From contig NZ_WPIN01000023.1 in NCBI RefSeq assembly GCF_009754945.1, positions 62,001-126,000 on the forward strand: DNA of 64,000 nucleotides, in the 5' to 3' direction. Shown here piece after piece: positions 46,182 to 54,287 of the stretch. The position numbers were made by a program, and so were the translations under genes. Within the stretch, counting starts at the first letter, position 1. Each line of letters begins with the position of its first letter. Below the pieces are notes generated by a model. That model had not been told where the DNA came from. It searched no databases and saw nothing but the letters and a program-made list of their open reading frames with translations. The stretch comes from Spirosoma arboris. Lineage in GTDB: Bacteria > Bacteroidota > Bacteroidia > Cytophagales > Spirosomataceae.

Positions 46182-46544
46182 CTAGCTAATCCCTAAGCGT
46201 CTAACAACGGCGCTAATTCGTCTTCGGCCAATGGAATGACGAGCGCCATTTCGCATAATCAAATGGGCTTCGATCGAAGAAGCGACAACGCAGCTATGAA
46301 TATGTTGCGGGTTGACCAGGCTACCTTTGTGAACACGTATAAACTGAGGCCAGCGCTCACTGTACCATTTCAGCGTCCGACTCGTTAAAATTGACTTCCC
46401 GGTCAGTAAATACACCGTACAGTAGTTAACATCACCGACCAAATAAAGGACCTTCTCCGGCTCAAACTTGTGCTGTAGTTGAGCAGCCTCTAATCGTTTC
46501 ATAACAGGAACAGTTAAAAGGAGTGGAAAAATAGAAACTATCAT
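46182..46544 (-). CDS. Stand-alone LytTR DNA-binding protein
   Basis: The 120-residue frame begins at ATG 46544; ATG at 46502 (MKRLEAAQLQ) would remove a hydrophobic leader and may be the true start. The LytTR domain covers nearly all of it: EPEKVLYLVGDVNYCTVYLL, TLKWYSERWPQFIRVHKGSL, VNPQHI and the closing RHSIGRRRISAVVRRL. No receiver domain is present, so activity must be set by abundance or by a partner. A LytTR-type direct repeat lies 235 bp upstream of its start, before the divergent gene at 46890. Confidence 0.85.
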   Translation of the reverse strand: MIVSIFPLLLTVPVMKRLEAAQLQHKFEPEKVLYLVGDVNYCTVYLLTGKSILTSRTLKWYSERWPQFIRVHKGSLVNPQHIHSCVVASSIEAHLIMRNGARHSIGRRRISAVVRRLGIS

Positions 46545-46778
46545 ATGTGAATACGAAATATAATAATATTAGTTTGGTATTTATTGTTTTGTTAGTAAAG
46601 TAACAAAAGGTGGCCTTTTAAGTATATATAATAACCTAAGGCGTGGCCGTGAGCGTAGAACTCAGATCGCGGAGTTTTTTTTAAACTAGCCGCTGACTTA
46701 TTTAGGAGTCAGACTTCATTACGGGTTCGCCGTTAGGTTGACTTCTCAAAGTTCTCGTTGTTTTACAGAAAGGCCTGT

Positions 46779-46812
46779 CCGGTTTGGGACAAAGACTAAT
46801 CCGTTTGGGACA
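46779..46812. promoter_or_regulatory. Candidate LytTR-binding direct repeat
   Basis: Two copies of GTTTGGGACA (46782-46791, 46803-46812) are offset by 21 bp. The nine-base windows CCGGTTTGG and TCCGTTTGG are separated by 12 bp. The published LytTR consensus is [TA][AC][CA]GTTN[AG][TG] as direct repeats with 12-13 bp spacing; the second copy fits all nine positions and the first fits seven. It lies about 78 bp before the start of 46890-47342 and between it and the LytTR gene. Confidence 0.6.
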
Positions 46813-46889
46813 TGTGAGCAGGCCCGCCAGGAAAAGTGATGATGAGAACTGGGCTTGATTTGCCTTTTCTATAAAAGACGATTAACGCT

Positions 46890-47342
46890 ATGCAGCAGAA
46901 AATCTATCAGGGTGAACTCTCTCCGGAAGCACTGGCTGACTACTTAGTAACCTATTTCGATCCTCAGCATGATATTCAAGCCCAGAAATTAGGCAAGGAT
47001 GCTACATTCATTGTGCAGATTGGGGCGGGGGATGTGATTGAAAAGATTCATAATGCCGTCAGTGTCACTATTACCAAAGGGGAGACAGGCTCGGGCTTGG
47101 TGGTTACCATGGGCGAACAGCGCTGGTTCACTTCTAAAATGGCCAGTAGCGCGGCTTTCTGGGGGATCATTGCGCTACTAATCACTCCCTGGGCCTTGTT
47201 CATGCTGCTTTGGCCGTTACGGGATGCGATTGCGGGTAGTGTGATGCCCGATGAGATCTGGAATCAGATTGATTTAGGGGTAGCTAGTCAAGGCGGATCG
47301 CTGACAGCAACCCAGTCGCTTAAACATCCACATGAGAGCTAA
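46890..47342 (+). CDS. Hypothetical membrane-associated protein, 150 aa
   Basis: Unrecognised family. The N-terminal 80 residues form a small alpha+beta domain (AQKLGKDATFIVQIGAGDVI, then VSVTITKGETGSGLVVTMGE). A hydrophobic region follows (FWGIIALLITPWALFMLLWP), giving one or two membrane helices, then a polar tail. ATG at 46890 is clear. The LytTR-type direct repeat upstream makes it a likely target of the neighbouring regulator. Confidence 0.7.
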   Translation: MQQKIYQGELSPEALADYLVTYFDPQHDIQAQKLGKDATFIVQIGAGDVIEKIHNAVSVTITKGETGSGLVVTMGEQRWFTSKMASSAAFWGIIALLITPWALFMLLWPLRDAIAGSVMPDEIWNQIDLGVASQGGSLTATQSLKHPHES

Positions 47343-47529
47343 TGCTGCCCATCTTTGAGGAGCTGGCAAGGTATTTTTACAGGAAACAATACGGACTAGC
47401 CGCCCTGGAGATGTAGGTGATCTACTTATGCAACAGCCAGGAGTGTTTCTTATAGTGAAAGCATAGGTTCTGAACCACTAGGGGCAAAATCTCCAGATTT
47501 AGGACGAAAAGCAACGAAGTAGAAGCTAG

Positions 47530-48213
47530 TTAGGAGTCCTCGTTTTGCAGCTCATATTGCTGCGTAGATTGATCCACAAACAGCCGGTACATAATGGGAC
47601 TATTAAATCGCCCCATCTTTAGGTAATATAACCCACTGGGTAGTTCGGTAAGGTTCAGACTGCGTTTGTATTGGTTGGTGTTAAAACGCTGCTCGAAGAT
47701 TTCCTGGTGGTCTGCATCCTCTAGCGCTACCATTAGCCATCGACTGGAGAATTGCGCGCATTTCACGGTTAATTTACCGGATGGGTTCATACTCGGCTCG
47801 ACCAGCAGGACAGCATTTCCTTTTCGCAAGACCACATGGCGAAGCGACTGCTCGGCAGTGGGTCGGTAAACAGGTATATAAGCTGCCGAAACCGCAGGTT
47901 TCTCAGTTAAATAGGTGGTCGTAAGAATCCGGTTATTGACCAGATGGGCCAGCAACTTATCCAGTGCGCGTTTAGTCTGCCGGTCGACATGCCGGGCACT
48001 AGTAGGAAGGGGCTCCTGATAGAGGAGTTGATGATGGGTATTGTAAAATTGGACCGTTGGTGTTTGGTCGGTTTGGTCGGCTCGCAGGGTCCAGTAGGCT
48101 TTGGATGAGTCAGGTTTAGTGTAAGCATACTGATCGGGGGACTGAGCAATTGCATAGCCTACGGCCAGAAAAGACAGCAAAAAAAGGAACCCGCAGGTTT
48201 TTGAGGCTTTCAT
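47530..48213 (-). CDS. Secreted hypothetical protein, 227 aa
   Basis: A signal peptide (ASKTCGFLFLLSFLAVGYAI, cleavage near AIAQS) precedes a 200-residue mature part. The C-terminal half (KLTVKCAQFSSRWLMVALED, then SLNLTELPSGLYYLKMGRFN) resembles a beta-sandwich of the type-9-secretion/Por-sorting style, in which L-x-x-G-x-Y is typical, but it ends in an acidic tail instead of the usual sorting motif. Its role is unknown. A 15-bp inverted repeat lies about 105 bp upstream of its start. Confidence 0.7.
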   Translation of the reverse strand: MKASKTCGFLFLLSFLAVGYAIAQSPDQYAYTKPDSSKAYWTLRADQTDQTPTVQFYNTHHQLLYQEPLPTSARHVDRQTKRALDKLLAHLVNNRILTTTYLTEKPAVSAAYIPVYRPTAEQSLRHVVLRKGNAVLLVEPSMNPSGKLTVKCAQFSSRWLMVALEDADHQEIFEQRFNTNQYKRSLNLTELPSGLYYLKMGRFNSPIMYRLFVDQSTQQYELQNEDS

Positions 48214-48318
48214 GGGAGTATGTTTTATAGTTGTTTACAGCTTAGGTAAAGTCAAGTCCTGTGCCAAGTGAAAAATAGGCTTTGGGAAGCTGTAAGGGGT
48301 ATTTTTTCGACTCATTGC

Positions 48319-48353
48319 GTTCGAAATCGGACAACGAGTGTCCGATTTCGAAC
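48319..48353. repeat. Perfect 15-bp inverted repeat, possible operator
   Basis: GTTCGAAATCGGACA (48319-48333) and its exact complement (48339-48353) flank the spacer ACGAG. No T-tract follows on either strand, so a protein-binding palindrome is more likely than a terminator. It stands upstream of the reverse-strand secreted protein gene starting at 48213. Confidence 0.7.
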
Positions 48354-48491
48354 CGCTACTGACGTGAATGCGAGTTCACTTCTATAGGGGATTACTGGTA
48401 TCGTGGATTCAGGTCATGCCGAACCGGAATGAGCTGAATTTGTCAACAGCAAAACGAGGTTGCTGGCTGCCTACATAGAATTGATTCCCGC

Positions 48492-48523
48492 AAAAAGGCC
48501 CGGCACTAGTAGCGCCGGGCCTT
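48492..48523 (-). terminator. Intrinsic terminator after XRE regulator gene
   Basis: AAGGCCCGGC (48495-48504) and GCCGGGCCTT (48514-48523) pair perfectly. On the reverse strand a run of T follows, about 30 bp after the regulator stop codon. Confidence 0.85.
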
Positions 48524-48551
48524 CCGTACCCACTCATAGATATAAAGCCTG

Positions 48552-48872
48552 TTAGCCTTCCAGTTCTTTTACTTTCTGCTCAATAAACTCGTTCATCTGC
48601 ATCTGAAACTCGCGTAGCTGCTGAACCGTGTTTAAGGCCGTAGGAGCGCTTAAGTTACGGATAGGGTCTCCTTCCCCTCTCAGCAGGTATTCAGCCGATA
48701 TACGGGGCTCTACGGCGCAAATGCGCTCTACTAGATCGAAGCTCGGGCGCCTTTCTTGATTAACTACATTAAACAATGATGCACGATTCAATCCGTACTG
48801 ATTGGCGAATTTGTAAGGCGTAGTATTTAGGGCAACTAAGGCAGTTTTAACCCGTTCATTGAAAGGTAGCAT
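48552..48872 (-). CDS. XRE-family helix-turn-helix regulator
   Basis: The 106-residue protein carries an N-terminal Cro/CI-type HTH: NERVKTALVALNTTPYKFAN, then YGLNRASLFNVVNQERRPSF. The segment AEYLLRGEGDPIR is frequent after the HTH in Bacteroidota phage-type repressors. A short coiled coil forms the C-terminus and may dimerise it. It is probably a repressor of the mobile region; its target is unknown. A strong terminator follows. Confidence 0.82.
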   Translation of the reverse strand: MLPFNERVKTALVALNTTPYKFANQYGLNRASLFNVVNQERRPSFDLVERICAVEPRISAEYLLRGEGDPIRNLSAPTALNTVQQLREFQMQMNEFIEQKVKELEG

Positions 48873-49155
48873 TAGGATAGTCCTTTAGATGAGATAAAAA
48901 TAAGGTCTTAGATGCTTTGCTGCAAATAATTATAAGACCTTAGAAAAAATAGGCATACTAAGTTGGAATTTAGTCTAAACTCTTATATGTTTGTTAAAGC
49001 AATTAGAAACGAAGGAGGCCACATAGAACCCTAATCAGGTTGCCTGGCTGAAACGGTAAACTTCTATTAGCTTAAAAACAGTAAACCCCTTCGCTTACAC
49101 CCTAGGAAAGTAGCAGCGGAGGGGCCCTAGTGCCAACATTTAAACTTTCGTTATC

Positions 49156-49542
49156 ATGTCAACGGGACAAAAGTACTCGGGGAAAGGGGAAACTACAACC
49201 CTTCCTGAACAAACGGTCAATTTTCAGCTACAGACGGCTGTCATTGCCGCTATGTCGGAAAGCGATGGGGCACTCATTGTGCCCAGAACCTATGGAGGTA
49301 GCTTCCGATCTCCTATCAAAATCCAGGCAAATGCCTTTGTTGATTCCTTGGGGGACTTCGCCTATCTGATTGAGGTTCGCGAAGCCATACGCGCCTGGTT
49401 TTGCTGCTACATCCCGGATGATATACATACCAGTGTTCCGGGCCCTAACCTGGAAAGAAGTGCGACCCTGTTTCAGCATCTGGATGAGTTTGTCAATGAT
49501 CTAATGGTGTCCGCTTTTGCAGAGGTATCTGCGAAGCAATAA
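49156..49542 (+). CDS. Hypothetical protein, 128 aa
   Basis: Unrecognised soluble protein. ATG at 49156 is clear. The middle (LIVPRTYGGSFRSPIKIQAN) and the aromatic stretch AIRAWFCCYIPDD are the only distinctive parts. It is divergent from the XRE regulator by 283 bp and precedes the recombinase-like genes by 116 bp on the same strand, so it may be expressed with them. Confidence 0.6.
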   Translation: MSTGQKYSGKGETTTLPEQTVNFQLQTAVIAAMSESDGALIVPRTYGGSFRSPIKIQANAFVDSLGDFAYLIEVREAIRAWFCCYIPDDIHTSVPGPNLERSATLFQHLDEFVNDLMVSAFAEVSAKQ

Positions 49543-49658
49543 GGGACATTCTAAGACTTTCTAAAAGCACTCCTAACATAAGGGAGTGGCTAAGCTATTC
49601 TCAATTCTTATTTATTGTCTCACGCCCAGATTTTTGGGGAAATTACACCTGTACAAGT

Positions 49659-51008
49659 ATGTATAATCAGATGTTGCTGCCTCGTCAGCCAATGGACATT
49701 CGTTTTGAGTTCCGACCCATAACTCCATCACGCAAGCCCTCCGGCAGTTCCGATGCCAAGCCGACCCATGATGGGGTTATTTGCGCTGTACTAATCTTTA
49801 CTGAGCCCCACGACTCTCCTACTAAACTATTTAAAAAGGTTCCTAGCACGCCCTATGCCACCGAGATAAAAACCTTTCGTTCTGTTTGGGATGGAAGAAA
49901 GGCGATTCGGGTTGGCGCCGAAAGTCGGGAGTTAGCCAATGCCCTATCTGACGTACAGGCTACCCTGGAAGCCGCTCATTCACACCTGGAAAAACTAGGC
50001 GCTCCCGTTAGTGGGCAGTCAGTGATGAACGCTTACTGGCAACTTCGTTCCGGACGAAGGCCGACTGGTAGTTTTGTTCGCATGGAAGCGATGAGTTTAC
50101 CTAAAGTGTACGAGGAATTTTTAGTCTGGAAAGAATCGTGCATTGAACCCAATCGGCGCAAGCGCCAGGATGATCAAATTTCCCAAGCTACGTATGATAC
50201 CTACCCGCGTCGCTGGGTGATGATCATGGAATACCTGGCCTATATTAAGTCATCCAAGCTCTCAATTCTGCTAGTCAATACCCCCTTTACTACCAATTTC
50301 AAAGAATGGTTACGCAAACACAAAAAGCCAGATGGACAGGTATATGCGCCTGCTAGTATCAATAAAGCAATCTCTCTGCTAAAAATGCTCACGACCTACG
50401 CCCTTTCGAAGGGGTATATTGATACCAATCCGATTGCCAATTTCGCCTGCCGGGGCGGCTCGCCTGCTAACCCAAAGCCGTTGACGGAAGAACATATGCA
50501 GAAACTCGAAACCTGCGAACTCCCCTCTTTCCAACGCTGGGTCTGTGATAGTTGGCTGGTGGCGGCAGAGCTTTGCAAGCATTATTCGGATTATATGGAG
50601 CTAAGGGGTGCTAAAATTGAAATTAGACCCAACGGCAAAGGTATCGTTGAGCAGGAACGAAGCAAACAGGCAGGAATGAGCTTAAAGCAAACTATCAACG
50701 TGACCCAACGCGCACACCGCATTATTGAAAAGTGGGGTGGACTTCGTAACCTCTATTATAAGGACAGCGCTAACTTCTCTAAGCAGCTTAAGATTATCGC
50801 CAAGGCAGCCAATATTCGCGACGAAGAGGGTGAGGTCATTGGGCTTCAATTCGGACAAGGACGAGATACGGGCCTGACTGACCGGGCGATCAAAGGAGCC
50901 AATAATATTCAACTGACACCTATGGGTGGATGGAGTCGGGCAGCTTATGCCAACAGGTATCTAGGTCTGGCTAAACGCGTTGTCGATGGTTTTGTGGATA
51001 GTCTATAG
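49659..51008 (+). CDS. Degenerate tyrosine-recombinase-like protein
   Basis: The 449-residue protein has the shape of a Bacteroidota integrase. A SAM-like core-binding domain (SLPKVYEEFLVWKESCIEPN, with SINKAISLLKMLTTYALSKG) and a catalytic-like domain are visible. At the Arg I position LCKHYSDYMELRG has His where TGLR-x-S-D is expected. The HxxR box is FGQGRDTG (Arg kept, His lost). Box III is MGGW, and a tyrosine remains in YANRYLG. It is probably a DNA-binding paralogue or an altered recombinase. It is followed after 128 bp by another family member. Confidence 0.75.
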   Translation: MYNQMLLPRQPMDIRFEFRPITPSRKPSGSSDAKPTHDGVICAVLIFTEPHDSPTKLFKKVPSTPYATEIKTFRSVWDGRKAIRVGAESRELANALSDVQATLEAAHSHLEKLGAPVSGQSVMNAYWQLRSGRRPTGSFVRMEAMSLPKVYEEFLVWKESCIEPNRRKRQDDQISQATYDTYPRRWVMIMEYLAYIKSSKLSILLVNTPFTTNFKEWLRKHKKPDGQVYAPASINKAISLLKMLTTYALSKGYIDTNPIANFACRGGSPANPKPLTEEHMQKLETCELPSFQRWVCDSWLVAAELCKHYSDYMELRGAKIEIRPNGKGIVEQERSKQAGMSLKQTINVTQRAHRIIEKWGGLRNLYYKDSANFSKQLKIIAKAANIRDEEGEVIGLQFGQGRDTGLTDRAIKGANNIQLTPMGGWSRAAYANRYLGLAKRVVDGFVDSL

Positions 51009-51136
51009 CGTCTAGGCCATCAGTGACACTTTTCTCAAAATGATCCCAAAGCTTAATTGACCACTAAAATCATCCTTAAGATTAGTTAATCAAGACATTT
51101 TTCATCCCTTTTCAAATCTATAAAGCTTCCTAAGTC

Positions 51137-52444
51137 ATGTTTACCCCCTTATTTAACAAACTCACCCTGTGCTTTAGCACCCGCTCCAAACAAACCCAAT
51201 CCCAGATCATGGTGTTCTGCCGACTCCGATTTAACGGTGAAATTACAGCCTTGTATCGAGTAGGATTTTATGTGACCCCTCAGGTATGGAAGGACAGAAT
51301 TACCTTGGCCAGAGAAGGGCATCCCGAGGCCCAGACCATTGCCTTAACACTGGCTCACATCCAGGACCAACACGAACGCTGTTTAGTGGCTTTGCAATTG
51401 GAAGCAGGAACTATACCCGTTACAGCAACTGCTGTTAAGCAACGATGGCAGGATGAAAACGTACCCCAAAAACTATCAAAAGCAGGCTTAAACAAGCCTG
51501 ATCCCGAGGCCACCTTATTAGATGTTTATCAGGACTTTCTAACCCATTTGGATTCTCGGCCAAAACAAGAGCGCAAAGCCGATAAAACCAGGGGTAGTTA
51601 TCGAATGGCAGGCGTTCACCTGGCCGCTTTTCTGAAGGTTAAGAAGGATAAGTCGTTTTTAGCCGAAAAGGTAACGCCGGGCTTTGGGATGCAACTCTAT
51701 GATTATTTGCGGGAGCGGGACATGAGTGCCGATACAGCTAATCGCTACCTCAACTTTATTAAAGCTGCCTTACAGCACGCTTTGCAATACGATAAGATAG
51801 GCACTAATGGCCTGTTTCAGTTCAAAGCACCAAAGGGTAGCCCGGCCAAGCGAATTGTTTTCTTATCGGAATCGACCCTTGCTGAGCTGGAAACATTACC
51901 GCTCAAAGGGGTTTATGATACAGCCCGAAAGTGGACGTTGTTTCTATCCTATACGGGTTTGGATTATAAGGATGCACGTCAAATAGTGGCGAATGAATCC
52001 GCCTACCGGGTTCGAACGGAGCACGGTGATAAATGGGTCTATCAACGGTTAAAGCTTCGCCATTCCCCCACCTGGGGGGAGTGTCATATCCCAATCCTGC
52101 CTCAAGCGGAACGGTTATTGCGCGAACTTGTCAAAACGAAGGGCAAGCGCGGTTATCCTGAATTAAAGGTCATCAACACCCACCTGAAGCCCATTTCAGT
52201 ACAGCTTCAATTGCCCTTCAAAATTTGCACTAAAATTTGCCGCAAAACCGCTGCATTTATTTATCTAAAGACGGGATATACTATGCCGAGTATCCAAAAG
52301 ATAATGGGGCACCAATCGCTTGCTATGACCGAGAAGCACTATCTATCCATTCAAGGCTTTGTCGTGGATAGAGATATGGCTAAAGTTAAACAGTCTACAG
52401 TCGTTGATACACAACCTTTTATTCACATCCACAGAGCCTCCTAG
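51137..52444 (+). CDS. Tyrosine recombinase with altered catalytic residues
   Basis: The 435-residue protein has an N-terminal arm-binding domain (CRLRFNGEITALYRVGFYVT), a SAM-like domain (about 120-225) and a catalytic domain. The Arg I motif reads SYTGLDYKDA, with Asp in place of Arg. The HxxR box reads KICRKTAAF, with Lys for His. The later KIMGHQSLAMTEKHYLSI keeps His III and the nucleophile Tyr. IntDOT also lacks the canonical Arg I, so activity cannot be excluded. A coiled-coil gene follows two bases after the stop. Confidence 0.83.
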   Translation: MFTPLFNKLTLCFSTRSKQTQSQIMVFCRLRFNGEITALYRVGFYVTPQVWKDRITLAREGHPEAQTIALTLAHIQDQHERCLVALQLEAGTIPVTATAVKQRWQDENVPQKLSKAGLNKPDPEATLLDVYQDFLTHLDSRPKQERKADKTRGSYRMAGVHLAAFLKVKKDKSFLAEKVTPGFGMQLYDYLRERDMSADTANRYLNFIKAALQHALQYDKIGTNGLFQFKAPKGSPAKRIVFLSESTLAELETLPLKGVYDTARKWTLFLSYTGLDYKDARQIVANESAYRVRTEHGDKWVYQRLKLRHSPTWGECHIPILPQAERLLRELVKTKGKRGYPELKVINTHLKPISVQLQLPFKICTKICRKTAAFIYLKTGYTMPSIQKIMGHQSLAMTEKHYLSIQGFVVDRDMAKVKQSTVVDTQPFIHIHRAS

Positions 52445-52446
52445 TC

Positions 52447-52743
52447 ATGAAAACAAAACCATCCTCAGGAGACCCGCGCGATTGCTACGACTTTGAAACG
52501 CTCTGGCAGTGGGTGGAAGACCTTCAGGAATTAGCGACTGTACAGCGTGAACTAGTAACGTGCAGTAACAGACAGTGTGATGTGGCGGACAAGCTCTACC
52601 GGCAACTGGATGAGAAAGTGACTCTGTTGGAACAGAAAGCAGCCCTGCTGTCGGAGAAGCTAGATTTGCTACTAGAGCGTATCGCTCAGTACGAAGTAGC
52701 CTTCTCGGCCGCGTCGATCAATGATGTCAGGCGGCTAAATTGA
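52447..52743 (+). CDS. Coiled-coil small protein linked to recombinase
   Basis: The 98-residue protein is acidic and almost entirely heptad-repeat coiled coil (DKLYRQLDEKVTLLEQKAAL, then LSEKLDLLLERIAQYEV). It starts two bases after the recombinase stop, so it is translated from the same message. An intrinsic terminator 25 bp downstream ends the unit. It could be a dimerisation partner or an architectural factor; no family is recognised. Confidence 0.7.
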   Translation: MKTKPSSGDPRDCYDFETLWQWVEDLQELATVQRELVTCSNRQCDVADKLYRQLDEKVTLLEQKAALLSEKLDLLLERIAQYEVAFSAASINDVRRLN

Positions 52744-52767
52744 GCCTGCTTGTGATGAGATGTTAGC

Positions 52768-52800
52768 AAACGCTGGTTCTGGTTGGAGCTGGCGTTTTTT
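52768..52800 (+). terminator. Intrinsic terminator after recombinase operon
   Basis: AAACGC (52768-52773) pairs with GCGTTT (52792-52797), extended inward by G-U and G-C pairs, with T-tract to 52800. Confidence 0.8.
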
Positions 52801-53096
52801 ATTACTATTCGCCAACCCTTCGTCTAACGGACGATATTAGTAAGTTACACAGGATGTTTTACGACCAATTGGTCATCTCTGTTCCGGCAACACCTAGTCG
52901 TAATGATCAACCGCCATGGTCTAGATAAGCATAATTGAAAAATAGCCGCCTTGCTATACCAGTGAACGAATCGCAAAGGAAAGTTCTCCACTCAAAGTTT
53001 GAGGATTTCGCCACGTACTGAATAGTTTTGCCCACGTTCTCTTCAAAATGATCCAGCCGTTGGGTTGCTTTAGGCATCAAACCAATCATCTTGTCT

Positions 53097-53849
53097 ATGA
53101 AACGTTTACTCTACGTAACGCTTTTACTCGCCTGCCCGGCTTGGAGCCAGTCTGTTGATTCAACCACCAATTTTACCATTCCCTTAAAAAGTAATTTCAG
53201 GTCCGGGTTTATGCTCGAACCTAGCTTTGCATATACGCTGACCCAATTGACAGCTATAAAAAGCTTTTTTCGGGCTAACCAGGTCGAGTATAACAAAAAA
53301 TTGGACCGTGTTGTCGCGGCAGGCTTTGGCTACCGACGCCAACGCATGAAGGCCATGATTCACTCCTTCTTCGGGCTTAATCAGCGCCTATTGCCCCCTA
53401 AAACCTCGGGAAATGCGCCCCTGATTGCCCAGCGGCTGGATCTGAGCGGTATCGCTATTTTCCTGGGCTACGATATCGCGAATGCCCGCAATAACCGGGC
53501 CTTTATTAATGCCGGGGTGGGCAGTATTCGTTATGAGTATACCCTGTTTCGACCAACGAATCAACAGGTGCCCTTTCAAACCATCTTTCAATATAGCCCC
53601 CCAGTCAGTGTACCCTCTTTGTATTTAGACAGTGGTTATTGGGACGTTAATGTGGAAATTGTACAGCGCGAAAAGCGTAGGGATACCTTTCAATGGATGA
53701 GCCGACTAGGGTACCGGCGGGGCTTCAAAGCCACTAGTTGGCAGTCGGAGGCTTATCAGTTAGTGGATGCCCCACAGGATCGAATTGGCCAGTTTTATCT
53801 TCAGGTAGGCTTGTATATCTCCCACAATCGATCCTCCCGCCCCAACTAA
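53097..53849 (+). CDS. Putative outer-membrane beta-barrel protein
   Basis: ATG at 53097 gives signal peptide MKRLLYVTLLLACPAWSQ and 250 residues; a TTG two codons earlier is less likely. The mature part has alternating hydrophobic/aromatic strands (GFMLEPSFAYTLTQLTAIKS, then FINAGVGSIRYEYTLFRP) and ends in a strand IGQFYLQVGLYISH, as in small barrels. Its role is unknown. Its stop overlaps the next start (TAATG at 53847-53851). It is the first of four tightly packed genes ending in a LytS/LytR pair. Confidence 0.7.
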   Translation: MKRLLYVTLLLACPAWSQSVDSTTNFTIPLKSNFRSGFMLEPSFAYTLTQLTAIKSFFRANQVEYNKKLDRVVAAGFGYRRQRMKAMIHSFFGLNQRLLPPKTSGNAPLIAQRLDLSGIAIFLGYDIANARNNRAFINAGVGSIRYEYTLFRPTNQQVPFQTIFQYSPPVSVPSLYLDSGYWDVNVEIVQREKRRDTFQWMSRLGYRRGFKATSWQSEAYQLVDAPQDRIGQFYLQVGLYISHNRSSRPN

Positions 53850-54274
53850 TGAAGACGCTCCTGTTGAGTTGGCTTTCTTCGCTACTCTTGCTAAACCATC
53901 CCCACTCACCTAATCAGCCGGTGCAGGCCCAATTGATATTGTACCGGGAAAAGGAATTTATTTCCGGGCTTGGCAAAGCCTTTCCTTTTAAAATTAACGA
54001 TAAGAAAACCGGTAAACTCTCCCCCAACCACTATATTCAACTGCCGCTAGCGCCGGGGCGAATCAAAATTGAATTTTACAATGACTATTTTACCGATAGC
54101 CGCCCGCTTTGGATTCAAGTGGAGTCTGGACAAACATACTATGTGAAAGCCGTGGTAGAGGTCGATTTTTGGAGTTCGATGATGCTCATGGCACCTATGC
54201 CCGCCCAACAAGCCCTTCCCGAACTGCGCCGAATGAAACCTGAAGCTGCCCATGCCAGTCCGCAACCCGAGTAA
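53849..54274 (+). CDS. DUF2846-like secreted protein
   Basis: The start is ATG at 53849, overlapping the upstream stop by one base (141 residues). The frame is open further upstream but reads through the previous gene. After a hydrophobic signal (KTLLLSWLSSLLLLNHPHSP, no lipobox cysteine) comes the DUF2846 pattern: QLILYREKEFISG, then YIQLPLAPGRIKIEFYND and QVESGQTYYVKAVVE. Such small beta domains are usually exported and are of unknown function. It is co-translated with the barrel protein. Confidence 0.75.
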   Translation: MKTLLLSWLSSLLLLNHPHSPNQPVQAQLILYREKEFISGLGKAFPFKINDKKTGKLSPNHYIQLPLAPGRIKIEFYNDYFTDSRPLWIQVESGQTYYVKAVVEVDFWSSMMLMAPMPAQQALPELRRMKPEAAHASPQPE

Positions 54275-54287
54275 CGGAAGCCCGTCG

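Noticed and set aside
49130-49369. 79-codon frame overlapping the 49156 gene
   Set aside because: The longer frame at 49156-49542 has better protein character and an ATG.
52900-52930. A CCATGGTC sequence near 52913 resembling the tRNA acceptor end of the attachment site
   Set aside because: Only eight bases match and no T arm is present, so it is not the second attachment site.
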